Of a DNA stretch of 35,967 bases, positions 1 through 6,325 are shown one piece after another (the stretch's first letter is position 1; each line of letters begins with the position of its first letter). A program made the position numbers and the translations under genes. Source of the stretch: an uncultured Collinsella sp. (GTDB taxonomy: Bacteria; Actinomycetota; Coriobacteriia; Coriobacteriales; Coriobacteriaceae); contig USFU01000003.1 of assembly GCA_900554135.1 (NCBI GenBank), positions 1 through 35,967 of the forward strand, read 5' to 3'. Below the pieces are notes generated by a model, which searched no databases, was not told where the DNA came from, and saw nothing but the letters and a program-made list of their open reading frames with translations.

Positions 1-9
1 GGAGCAAAT

Positions 10-1845
10 ATGTCTCAATACACACCAGCAACAGTCAGAGACATTCTTGATTGGATTGAGCAAGGGAAACTAATCCTGCCCTCGATGCAAAGAAACTATG
101 TTTGGAGCCCGCAAAAGATTTGCGATCTGTTTGACAGCCTTGCGTCTGGCTATCCCATTGGCACGTTTCTTTTCTGGTGCGTCAATAAAGAGAAAACCAA
201 GGAGCTTGTATTCAACAAGTTCATTGGCTGCTATGACGAATCGAATCCGATTCAGCGCGGCGAGGCGGTGATCGCAAAGGTGGATGAATATCTTGCCGTT
301 CTCGACGGTCAACAGCGAATCACTTCCTTGAATATCGGAATTAACGGCCGAATGCATCTTAGGAAGAAGAAGCGCTCTACTAAATTCGTTGATAAATTCC
401 TTGCCCTTAACGTCTTTCATGATACGGAAGCAACGGATGGAGAGGCTACCAATCACTACGTATTCGAATTCCGAGAGGCGGCTGACCTCGAAGTTATTCC
501 TCGTATTGGCGAGGATGGTCCAGTTGATTACGATAAACCCTTCTGGGTTTCTGTGAACAAAATCGCTGCTCCAGACTTTGATGAGAACGACTTCGTTGAT
601 GAGCTTGACGAAAAGCTGGAGGCTATGGGCTTGGCGACAAACCCCACCTCGAAACGCAAAAAGATGCGAACTCAAATGAAGAACGTTGCGTTCAGCATCA
701 ATCAAACCCAAGCCGTGAGTTTCCATTCCGCCAAGAACAAAGACCTTGCTGAGGTTGTTGACATCTTCGTCCGCGTAAATAGCGGCGGTCAAAAGCTCTC
801 TGCTTCAGATCTTATGCTGTCCATCGCGTCAGGAAGCAGCGATGTTGACACGCAACGTCAGATTAGTGAGGCTATTGAGCTTATCAGGCACACTCCGAAA
901 AGCGATGCGGAATTCCCAGTAGACAAGGAGCTCATCATCAGAGCAGGACTTATGTTCACTGGTGCTGAGAGCCTGTCCTTGTCGAACAAAGACAACTATT
1001 CCAAGGAAAAGATCGAATCCATTTTTGTTGACAACTGGGATGAAATCATCGAAAGCCTCCAGAATGGTGTAAAGCTTCTTGAATGGTTGGGCTTTAACGT
1101 GGCGGGACTGTCAAAGAATCTCCTCCTTCCCGTTTCATACTATCTGTACAAAAAGAATCCGAACAACAGCTACTTCACCGTAACGTCGGGCAAGGACTCG
1201 AACGACAAGCTCCTGATTAAGCAGTGGGTGATTCGCGCAATTATTCGCAGCATTTTCAGGGACGGCACCGGTTCAACACTTATCATCACGAGGAACATCA
1301 TTGATTCTTCGCCTATCGATCATTTTCCGTTGGGCAAATTCCTCGAAGAAGATGCGGCAAGGAATTTGAGAATTGGCGAGGAGTCCATTGATGAGATTCT
1401 CAGGATGTCTTATAGCGATTCCGCCGTTCGTCCGCTCTTGGCTGTTCTAAGCAAGCAGATTGATGTGACGTCCTTTAACGTTGATCACATGTGGCCGCAA
1501 AGTATCATCGCCTCTAAGAAGAAAACGAAAAGGCATTACCCAAATATTTCCGATACCGAATACTCTGACTTCAAGAAGAGGGTCAACAATATTACAAACC
1601 TGCAGTTGCTGACGGCTGCTGACAACAACATGAAGAGTGATAAGCTTTATGATTCTTGGCTCGAGGAGACTTACTCTGAAGCGTCATTGCCTGATTATCA
1701 GACAAAAGCATGCGTTGACCCAAATGCTTCGACGAGCTTCTCTTCATTCCTGTCGTTTACCGAGAAGCGCGCGGCAATCATGCGAACGAGGATTGCCGAA
1801 GAGTTCCCCGACAATATTGAGGACATTTTGTTTCCGGGAAACTAA
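10..1845 (+). CDS. DUF262/DUF1524 (GmrSD-like) nuclease family protein
   Basis: The 611-residue protein has the two halves of a GmrSD-like protein. The N-terminal DUF262 (ParB/sulfiredoxin-like) part shows the LPSMQRNYVW segment near residues 24-33 and the DGQQR signature at about 99-103, which in this family binds and hydrolyses nucleotide. The C-terminal DUF1524 part has an HNH-type motif, VDHMWPQS, near residue 491, followed by the typical NLQLLTAADNN block around 531-541. Related proteins act as modification-dependent or anti-phage nucleases, so a defence role is inferred, not shown. The start is the ATG preceded by GGAG at bases 1-4. Base composition is clearly less GC-rich than the conjugation genes, consistent with separate acquisition. 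A terminator follows directly. No partner gene is visible, although upstream sequence is missing. Confidence 0.88.
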   Translation: MSQYTPATVRDILDWIEQGKLILPSMQRNYVWSPQKICDLFDSLASGYPIGTFLFWCVNKEKTKELVFNKFIGCYDESNPIQRGEAVIAKVDEYLAVLDGQQRITSLNIGINGRMHLRKKKRSTKFVDKFLALNVFHDTEATDGEATNHYVFEFREAADLEVIPRIGEDGPVDYDKPFWVSVNKIAAPDFDENDFVDELDEKLEAMGLATNPTSKRKKMRTQMKNVAFSINQTQAVSFHSAKNKDLAEVVDIFVRVNSGGQKLSASDLMLSIASGSSDVDTQRQISEAIELIRHTPKSDAEFPVDKELIIRAGLMFTGAESLSLSNKDNYSKEKIESIFVDNWDEIIESLQNGVKLLEWLGFNVAGLSKNLLLPVSYYLYKKNPNNSYFTVTSGKDSNDKLLIKQWVIRAIIRSIFRDGTGSTLIITRNIIDSSPIDHFPLGKFLEEDAARNLRIGEESIDEILRMSYSDSAVRPLLAVLSKQIDVTSFNVDHMWPQSIIASKKKTKRHYPNISDTEYSDFKKRVNNITNLQLLTAADNNMKSDKLYDSWLEETYSEASLPDYQTKACVDPNASTSFSSFLSFTEKRAAIMRTRIAEEFPDNIEDILFPGN

Positions 1846-1865
1846 ATAGCAAAAACACCAGGTCA

Positions 1866-1918
1866 AACCGCCCGTTGGTTCCCAGAGCCAGCGGGCGGTT
1901 CCCATTTGGTTCCTGTTT
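1866..1918 (+). terminator. Rho-independent terminator after the DUF262 gene
   Basis: The arms AACCGCCCG (1866-1874) and CGGGCGGTT (1892-1900) pair perfectly. A T-rich stretch follows, ending in TTTTT at about 1916. It lies 20 bases after the stop codon of the DUF262 gene. Confidence 0.75.
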
Positions 1919-1991
1919 TTGAAAGTGCAATCTGGGCGTCACTGGTGCAACTTGCGATAGCGCTAGAACACTTGTCGCAACTGCATAAACA

Positions 1992-2030
1992 AGAAGCCCA
2001 GATAGATTAAGGTCATCTACCTGGGCTTCT
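1992..2030. repeat. 39-bp interrupted palindrome in the intergenic region
   Basis: AGAAGCCCAG at 1992-2001 is the reverse complement of CTGGGCTTCT at 2021-2030. The inner bases TAGAT and ATCTA extend the stem with one mismatch. A T-rich tail follows. It could be a second, bidirectional terminator or a structured site near an element boundary. Confidence 0.6.
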
Positions 2031-2150
2031 ACTCTATGTTTATTAGGTTTTCCGCGTGGTTTTTACCTTAAATCAGTAAAACCCATAGCGCTAAAACCAC
2101 TCAAAACCAGCCTGTATCAGCTCGTAAACTAATACACCTTTTACGGTAAG

Positions 2151-2167
2151 TTACTCCCACTCGATGG
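2151..2167 (-). other. guaA 3'-end-like sequence, candidate attachment-site scar
   Basis: Read on the minus strand, these bases encode AIEWE followed by a TAA stop. This resembles the conserved C-terminus of GMP synthase (GuaA, typically TIEWE). The similarity stops after about 17 bases and no guaA body continues to the right, so this is not a gene. The 3' end of guaA is a known integration target for genomic islands, so I read this as one att half-site of an element. The match is short, and no integrase known to use guaA is identified in the window. Confidence 0.45.
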
Positions 2168-2620
2168 CGTCGGTTCTTCCGTCCCGTCACTCCAGTTACA
2201 CCCAGTTTTCGGCATCGACACGGAACGCGTGCCGCCGAATGACGCGATGTCGCGTTTCGTCGGCTTCGGGGACAAAAGCTGGGACAACCTCAAAAACTTT
2301 TTTCAAACTCAGGGCTTTGAGTTTTTGTTTTTGTCCCAAAGTGCGCGGCGGGTCGCCTTTGGAGGCTCGATGGCGCCGAAAACGCCCGTTTTGAAACTCA
2401 ACCGTCCTTTTGCCCGCAAGCCGCCAGCTGCAATCGCAAGTGAATTAACGCGGGTGGCTTGCGCGCCATTTGCAAAACCCCAGGTCGCAGGTCTTCGCCA
2501 TTCGTGAACAAAGTGAGTAGTCTCAGGTGGCTTGCTTATGAGTTGGCGAACGGGCCTTCAGGATTCAGGGCAAACATGCTGGTAGAATAGGATTCTCAAA
2601 TCAATGACAGGAGACCGAGC

Positions 2621-3583
2621 ATGGCCGAACCCCACGATAGGAAGCCGATCCTCACGATCGAGCAGCAGATAGAGCACCTCAAGCAGAAGGGCGTAGCCTT
2701 CGAACTGTGTTCCGAGGAAGAGGCCGCGGACTACCTGCGCGACAAGTGCAACTTCTTCAAGCTCGCATCCTACCGCAAACTCTTCTCGAAATACGAGGGA
2801 GGCCCGCGCGACGGCCGCTACGTAGACCTCGACTTCGGCCAGCTGCGCTTGCTCGCGGCGCTCGACCAGGAGCTGCGCCACGCCCTGCTCGGCATGACGC
2901 TCGACATCGAGCATTTCCAGAAGGTGACACTGCTTCGCGAGATGGAGGACCGTGGAGAGGACGGCTACGCCATCGTGGCCGACTACATGGCATCGCTTAC
3001 CACTGCAAACAGGGAGTACCGCCTGCGCGAGCTCAAGATGAGCGGCCGCAGCCCCTACAGCTCGAGCCTCTACGCGAAGTACTCCGGCGACATGCCTGCC
3101 TGGGCCTTCCTTGAGCTCACCTCGTTCGGCACCCTCATCGACTTCGTGCGCTTCTGCGCCAGGCGATGGGGCGACAGGCGCCTCGAGGCCTCCCACTACG
3201 ACCTCAAGCGCGTGAAGTCCGTCCGCAACTGCGCCGCGCACGGCTCGTGCCTGATCAACTGCTTCGCCGAGAGGGGCGCCGCCCGGGGCTCGGCGTCCAG
3301 CGGCGTCTCCCGAAGGGTCGCCGCCGTGGGGATTCCCAAGGCGACCAGGAGGAAGTGGATGGGGAATACGGCCATGCAGGAGGTCGCGACCGTGCTCGTG
3401 GCGCACTCCGGCTTGGTACCCGAGGGCTCCTCGCGCTCGCGCGCCGCATCCGAGCTCGCCGAGATGTTCGCCAGGGCCGACGGCGAAACCGAGGCGCTGC
3501 CCGACAAGGGGCCCGACGCCGCAGCTCGCTCCGCGCTCGAGTTCCTTCGCAGGTTGACAGAATCGCTCGGGTTGGTAGAATAG
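2621..3583 (+). CDS. abiF: Abi_2 (AbiF/AbiD-type) HEPN abortive-infection protein
   Basis: The 320-residue protein has the Abi_2 layout. An N-terminal region with LEQ-type helices is followed by FKLASYRKLFSKY (residues 47-59) and the LDQELRHALLGMTLDIEHF segment near 87-105. The HEPN ribonuclease signature R(x4)H is at R202-H207 (RNCAAH). HEPN proteins of this type are RNA-cutting toxins in abortive-infection or toxin-antitoxin systems. The ATG follows an AGGAG ribosome site at about 2608. The last codons overlap the -10 box of a downstream promoter that drives a small RNA. Length is near the family's usual 300 residues, and the C-terminal 100 residues are less conserved-looking. Function is inferred from the family. 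The adjacent tandem RNAs strongly suggest an RNA antitoxin arrangement. Confidence 0.85.
   Translation: MAEPHDRKPILTIEQQIEHLKQKGVAFELCSEEEAADYLRDKCNFFKLASYRKLFSKYEGGPRDGRYVDLDFGQLRLLAALDQELRHALLGMTLDIEHFQKVTLLREMEDRGEDGYAIVADYMASLTTANREYRLRELKMSGRSPYSSSLYAKYSGDMPAWAFLELTSFGTLIDFVRFCARRWGDRRLEASHYDLKRVKSVRNCAAHGSCLINCFAERGAARGSASSGVSRRVAAVGIPKATRRKWMGNTAMQEVATVLVAHSGLVPEGSSRSRAASELAEMFARADGETEALPDKGPDAAARSALEFLRRLTESLGLVE
3554..3581 (+). promoter_or_regulatory. Promoter of small RNA copy 1
   Basis: A consensus -35 TTGACA (3554-3559) and a -10 TAGAAT (3576-3581) are separated by 16 bases. The -10 box overlaps the last codons of the Abi_2 gene. Transcription would begin near 3588, directly before the first structured RNA copy. 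Confidence 0.7.
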
Positions 3584-3587
3584 CCTG

Positions 3588-3651
3588 CAGATAGCAAAAC
3601 CTTCACGGTTTTAGGGGCGGACTTGCGCAAGCGACTCTGCCCTATTTTTAT
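3588..3651 (+). ncRNA. Abi_2-associated small structured RNA, copy 1
   Basis: From the predicted start, a first hairpin pairs AAAACC (3596-3601) with GGTTTT (3607-3612). A second pairs GGGC (3615-3618) with GCCC (3639-3642) around an inner CTTG/CAAG stem, and a TATTTTT tract ends the unit. The same layout and the shared block from GGGGCGG to TCTGCCCTATTTTT recur in copy 2 about 130 bases on. The first stem is kept by compensating changes (AAAACC/GGTTTT against AAACC/GGTTT with different loops), so selection on structure is likely. I infer an antitoxin or guide-like RNA partner for the HEPN protein. It could alternatively be two simple terminators, but each copy has its own promoter. Confidence 0.65.
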
Positions 3652-3688
3652 ATTCACTCGCTATAGGAGACGGATGATACCTGGGTCA

Positions 3689-3716
3689 ATGACAGAACTG
3701 AGAAGCCCGGAATAAT
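3689..3716 (+). promoter_or_regulatory. Promoter of small RNA copy 2
   Basis: ATGACA (3689-3694) and AATAAT (3711-3716) are spaced by 16 bases, exactly as in the promoter of copy 1. The bases after the -35 box (GAA) also match copy 1. Confidence 0.6.
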
Positions 3717-3721
3717 GGAGC

Positions 3722-3784
3722 CAGTTAGAAACCCTCGGGTTTGCGGGGCGGGATCGTGAGAGCGATTCTGCCCTATTTTTTTCC
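3722..3784 (+). ncRNA. Abi_2-associated small structured RNA, copy 2
   Basis: Hairpin 1 is AAACC (3729-3733) with GGTTT (3738-3742) and a CTCG loop. Hairpin 2 has GGGC (3746-3749) pairing with GCCC (3770-3773) around an inner ATCG/CGAT stem, and a run of seven T closes the unit. The sequence shares the GGGGCGG and CTGCCCTATTTTT ends with copy 1 but has diverged in the loops. A further fragment, ATAGCCTGTAG near 3814-3824, resembles the start of copy 1 and may be a decayed third unit. Confidence 0.65.
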
Positions 3785-3823
3785 TCCGTCTGCCCCAACC
3801 AAGTAGTTCGAAGATAGCCTGTA

Positions 3824-3850
3824 GGTGTCCTCGTGGGCGCCTTTTATTTT
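3824..3850 (+). terminator. Terminator-like hairpin downstream of the small RNAs
   Basis: GGTGTCC (3824-3830) pairs with GGGCGCC (3835-3841) using two G-U pairs around a TCGT loop, and TTTTATTTT follows. The run GGGCGCCTTTTA and the nearby TTTTCAGGGA recur at the hairpin ending at 5046. Confidence 0.6.
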
Positions 3851-3930
3851 CAGGGAATCGGCCGCTTCATGAACGAGCGACCGGCTTGACCTAGATCGAA
3901 CCGCCTTCATCTCCGTCTAGGCGCCGGCAA

Positions 3931-3960
3931 TCAACATCGTGAATCCGCGCGTGCTACAAT
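3931..3960 (+). promoter_or_regulatory. Putative promoter of the yjdF leader
   Basis: A good -10 box TACAAT lies at 3955-3960. A weak -35 TCAACA lies at 3931-3936 with 18-base spacing. This would start a leader of about 120 bases before the yjdF start codon. Confidence 0.45.
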
Positions 3961-3965
3961 GCGGG

Positions 3966-4060
3966 CACCAGAGATGAAAACACAGTCCCCGTCGGGTAGT
4001 CGTGGGCGTGCGGGAGTCCGCATCAGTAACCTGCCTCCTTGGTTGTCCCTTCTCTGCATG
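3966..4060 (+). promoter_or_regulatory. Candidate yjdF (azaaromatic-sensing) riboswitch leader
   Basis: The leader of the yjdF gene is about 120 bases long and folds on itself. A closing stem pairs CAGAGA (3969-3974) with TCTCTG (4051-4056), and an internal hairpin pairs TGCGG with CCGCA around 4009-4022. The ribosome site AAAGGAGG follows at about 4072-4079. yjdF genes are known to be preceded by a riboswitch class that binds azaaromatic compounds and controls translation. I infer that class from gene context and structure, not from a covariance-model match. Confidence 0.55.
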
Positions 4061-4087
4061 GTCATCTACATAAAGGAGGAACCAGCC

Positions 4088-4507
4088 ATGCAGATCAGCG
4101 TGTCGTCCACCCTGACCGTATATCACGACGGCCAATTCTGGGTCGGGCTGGCGGAGCATGTCGAGGACGGCAGGTACGGCGTCGCCCGCATCGTCTTCGG
4201 CGCAGAACCGTCCGATGAGGAGATCCTGCGATTCGTTACAAGCAAATGGGCGAAGCTCGCGTTCTTCGGTGACGATCCGTCCGAGGCGAGCGAGCCCGCG
4301 AAGAACCCCAAGAGACGCGCCCGCGAGGCGGCGAAAGCCCTCAAGCAGCCGGCGATGAGCACCAAGGCGCAGCAGGCGCTCGCGAATCAGCGGGAGACGA
4401 TGAAGCGGGAATCGGCTCAAGCAAGAAGCCAGCGTCGCGCGGATGAGGCGGAGGCGCGCTTCGAGCAGCGAAAACTGAAGCGCAAACAGAAGCATCGCGG
4501 TCATTGA
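4088..4507 (+). CDS. yjdF: YjdF family protein (DUF2992)
   Basis: The 139-residue protein is a full-length YjdF. It starts with the family core LTVYHDGQFWVGLAEHVEDG (residues 9-28) and ARIVFGAEPSDEEIL. A middle NPKRRAREAAK stretch and a very basic, coiled tail ending KLKRKQKHRGH follow. The biochemical role is unknown. In Firmicutes its expression answers to azaaromatic ligands through a riboswitch, suggesting a role in resisting such compounds. I chose the ATG at 4088 because AAAGGAGGAACC lies just upstream and the family homology begins there. The in-frame ATG at 3959 would put the leader RNA inside the coding region. A hairpin follows the gene. Confidence 0.88.
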   Translation: MQISVSSTLTVYHDGQFWVGLAEHVEDGRYGVARIVFGAEPSDEEILRFVTSKWAKLAFFGDDPSEASEPAKNPKRRAREAAKALKQPAMSTKAQQALANQRETMKRESAQARSQRRADEAEARFEQRKLKRKQKHRGH

Positions 4508-4532
4508 TACCACCATCAACCCATATATAGCA

Positions 4533-4564
4533 GCAGGCGTAGCTTCGATTGAAACTACGCCTGC
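4533..4564. terminator. Hairpin after yjdF
   Basis: GCAGGCGTAG (4533-4542) and CTACGCCTGC (4555-4564) form a perfect 10-bp stem. There is no T-run after it, so its strength as a terminator on the plus strand is uncertain. Confidence 0.5.
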
Positions 4565-4574
4565 CACCTGGTGC

Positions 4575-4615
4575 TATAACGTTATACAGAACGTATGTTC
4601 TATACCCACTCGATG
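4575..4615. other. Nested palindromes next to a second guaA-like core
   Basis: TATAACGTTATA (4575-4586) is a perfect palindrome. AGAAC/GTTCT around GTAT (4588-4601) is a second dyad. CCCACTCGATG (4605-4615) then repeats 11 bases of the guaA-like sequence at 2156-2166, in the same orientation. This looks like a recombination or att region that would bracket the Abi_2-yjdF segment, but the repeat is short. Confidence 0.35.
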
Positions 4616-5017
4616 ACTAACCCAGTCCGAGCACTACCGATGCGTGTCGCGTCATACCGCCTAAGAGCTGATTCGTTCAGAAAAGGTTCAGGGGGATCGT
4701 CGAGTTTATTGCACCCTCGCGTTTTACAAAAGAGAGTACAAGGCCCTTTAGCTCGAATTATTGCATTTAGAACCCCGCCGCTCATCCATCCTAGCTTGCC
4801 CAAACAGCCCTCCCGCGATGTCCATGTTCCAACGGATGGGTACCATTTACCCGGGTGCACCTGGGGCAACGGGCCGGCAGGCCCGCGCAAGGTCGCTCGC
4901 ATAACACACAACATCAAACACGACAGAAGAGGCGAACGACAGATGCCGGACCCCGGACGACAGCACCGTGGAAGAGAAGCATTCCAACCACAACCGAACG
5001 AACATCGCTCCTAGGCA

Positions 5018-5046
5018 GGCGCCCGCATGGGCGCCTTTTACTTTTC
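5018..5046 (+). terminator. Rho-independent terminator
   Basis: GGCGCCC (5018-5024) and GGGCGCC (5029-5035) form a perfect stem with a GCAT loop. TTTTACTTTT follows. No confident gene precedes it, so it may end an untranslated transcript from the 4600-5000 region. Confidence 0.65.
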
Positions 5047-5089
5047 AGGGACTTAGCTGAGAGCTAAGCCACGCGGCTCATGGCCGTTT

Positions 5090-5127
5090 CGTGGAGGCCC
5101 GACCAGCTCGACCCACCTCGACCCGTC
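5090..5127. repeat. 38-bp direct repeat, copy 1
   Basis: The 38 bases starting CGTGGAGGC and containing GCTCGACCCA and CTCGACCC match 7128-7165 at 32 of 38 positions. Both copies lie 150-190 bases before a start codon. Each holds two TCGACCC submotifs, suggesting a regulator or replication-protein binding site. Confidence 0.6.
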
Positions 5128-5245
5128 TCCGTTCCCGTCATGCGCGCGATGCGCCAGCAGGCGGTTCAATCGTCGCGCAGACGAAAAGGGACACTGTGCC
5201 GCGCGGTGTGCCCGCACGGTGCCGCACGGGAAGATTGGAGGAACC

Positions 5246-5464
5246 ATGGCACGCACAGCCGAATGCGCCGCGCCCGAGAACAACCAGGGCCGCGACGAAT
5301 GGATGACGGTGATCGAGATGCAGCAGTACATGAGGGCGAGCCGAAACAAGGCGTACGACCTCATCTGGTCGGGAGAGATCGACTCGTACAGGCTCGGCAG
5401 GAAGCTCCTGGTTTCGAGGGCGTCAGTGGACGCCTACATCGAGTCAAGGAGCGGCAGGAAATGA
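5246..5464 (+). CDS. Excisionase-like helix-turn-helix DNA-binding protein
   Basis: This 72-residue protein has the layout of an excisionase/MerR-type helix-turn-helix domain. WMTVIEMQQYMRASRNKAYDLI forms the first helices, followed by the short wing with GEIDSYRLGRKLLVSRASVDAYI. Proteins of this type act as recombination directionality factors or small regulators in mobile elements. The ATG at 5246 is preceded by TTGGAGGAACC. An upstream in-frame codon at 5219 lacks such a site. It heads the block that leads to the replication genes. Whether it controls excision is inference, because the recombinase genes are more than 26 kb away. Confidence 0.72.
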   Translation: MARTAECAAPENNQGRDEWMTVIEMQQYMRASRNKAYDLIWSGEIDSYRLGRKLLVSRASVDAYIESRSGRK

Positions 5465-5542
5465 CGGCGGCGACCGCCCCGGGAGCCGCCCGCGGCCGGG
5501 CACGCGAGGGAGCCTCGAGACGAAAGGAGCTCGAGGACGACC

Positions 5543-5791
5543 ATGACCAAGAGCACTAGCAGGAGCCAGGTGAGGCTCATCGCATCGACAAACGCGATAT
5601 TCGGCGCCGACGAGGCGTGCGCGATGCTGCGCATCAGCCGCGACGCCATGTACCGGCTCGCCAAGGACCGCGACGACCCGTTCCCGATCCGCTACATCGG
5701 CGGCAAGACGCGCGACGGCATCGTGCTGCACGACGAGCTCGTCGCATGGGTCGAGCGCAACAGCGTCGTCGGCTCGCCAAGAAGGGGCTAG
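5543..5791 (+). CDS. Small helix-turn-helix DNA-binding protein
   Basis: The 82-residue protein carries an AlpA/excisionase-like fold. FGADEACAMLRISRDAMYRLAKD (residues 20-42) is the helix-turn-helix, and FPIRYIGGKTRDGIVLHDELVAWVER is the wing and last helix. A purine-rich site (GAAAGGAGC) lies about 20 bases upstream, further than usual. The gene ends 4 bases before the replication initiator, so they are probably cotranscribed. It may be a directionality factor or a repressor of the transfer operon. It is only distantly like the protein encoded at 5246. Confidence 0.7.
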   Translation: MTKSTSRSQVRLIASTNAIFGADEACAMLRISRDAMYRLAKDRDDPFPIRYIGGKTRDGIVLHDELVAWVERNSVVGSPRRG

Positions 5792-5795
5792 CGCC

Positions 5796-6311
5796 ATGGC
5801 GGCCGCAGGCCCGAGGGGGCGCGACGGCCCCTCCCCGCGCGAGTTCGCGACGGTACGGCACTTCATGATGGCGGACCTCGGCCTCTCAGGCCTTCCCCTG
5901 CTCGTCTACGCGCGCATCTTCGGCTTCTGCGACGCCGGGTGCGGCTACTTCGAGAGCAAGGGCGGCCTGGCCCGATTCCTCAACGTGCAGGAGCGCAGCG
6001 TCCACCGCGCCATCCGCAACCTGCTCGACCAGGGCCTCATCGAGGAGTGCGGCGTGCACGCCCCGGCGCGCGGGCATGCCACCAAGCGATACCGCATCGT
6101 GCGCGAGAGGCTGCCGCCCGGAGCGTTGGCAACCCCTGACGATTCGTCAGGGTTCCCGGCGCGAAAGGGTGACGAAATGACAGGGTTCGCCGCGAACAAG
6201 GATGACGAACCGTCAGGGCTCGCAGCCCGAACCCCTGACGAAATGACAGGGAAACCCCTGACGATATGCCACCCAATAAGCAAAAGGGACAACAAGGACT
6301 TCAGAAGATAA
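5796..6311 (+). CDS. Winged-helix replication initiator-like protein
   Basis: Residues 14-90 resemble the winged-helix domain of plasmid and ICE replication initiators. The order FATVRHFMMADLGLSGLPLLVYARIFGF, GGLARFLNVQERSVHRAIRNL and LIEECG is typical. The C-terminal part (about 114-155) is built of an 11-residue repeat of the form DE(M/P)(T/S)G(F/L)xAxxx. It is encoded by 33-bp DNA repeats that could themselves be binding sites. The start has AAGGGGC upstream. A helicase loader follows 14 bases after the stop, which supports a role in element replication. It could alternatively be a general regulator. Confidence 0.68.
   Translation: MAAAGPRGRDGPSPREFATVRHFMMADLGLSGLPLLVYARIFGFCDAGCGYFESKGGLARFLNVQERSVHRAIRNLLDQGLIEECGVHAPARGHATKRYRIVRERLPPGALATPDDSSGFPARKGDEMTGFAANKDDEPSGLAARTPDEMTGKPLTICHPISKRDNKDFRR
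6137..6270 (+). repeat. 33-bp tandem repeats (iteron-like) inside the initiator gene
   Basis: TGACGA recurs at 6137, 6170, 6203, 6236 and 6259. The first three spacings are exactly 33 bases and the last is 23. Each full unit begins TGACGANNNGNCAGGG, a partial palindrome, so the array resembles iterons or a helicase-loading origin within the rep gene. Confidence 0.65.
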
Positions 6312-6325
6312 GGAAGGGGCGCCCG

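Larger units (their letters stand above)
1846..2620. other. Intergenic region without a supported gene
   Basis: This 775-base stretch holds the terminator, the 39-bp palindrome and the guaA-like tail listed separately. A long AT-rich dyad lies at about 2280-2340, with outer arms GGGACAA and TTGTCCC and inner arms CAAAAACT and AGTTTTTG. A small AAAACG/CGTTTT dyad lies near 2380. The open frames present (2164-2394 and 2229-2507) lack ribosome binding sites and family likeness, so I do not call genes. Confidence 0.5.
4508..5245. other. Intergenic region at the left edge of the conjugative block
   Basis: Beyond the hairpin and palindromes listed separately, composition is mixed. Overlapping frames at 4595-5014 (+) and 4600-4917 (-) have no ribosome sites, domains or codon bias and are not called. 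A terminator lies at 5018-5046 and the first 38-bp repeat at 5090-5127. The stretch is a plausible place for the element's left end and control sites. Confidence 0.45.

Noticed and set aside
2164..2507. Two short plus-strand frames in the left intergenic region
   Set aside because: They overlap a large dyad, lack ribosome sites and resemble no family.
4595..5014. 139-codon open frame between yjdF and the HTH gene
   Set aside because: There is no ribosome site, the composition is low-complexity and basic, and an equally open frame lies on the other strand.
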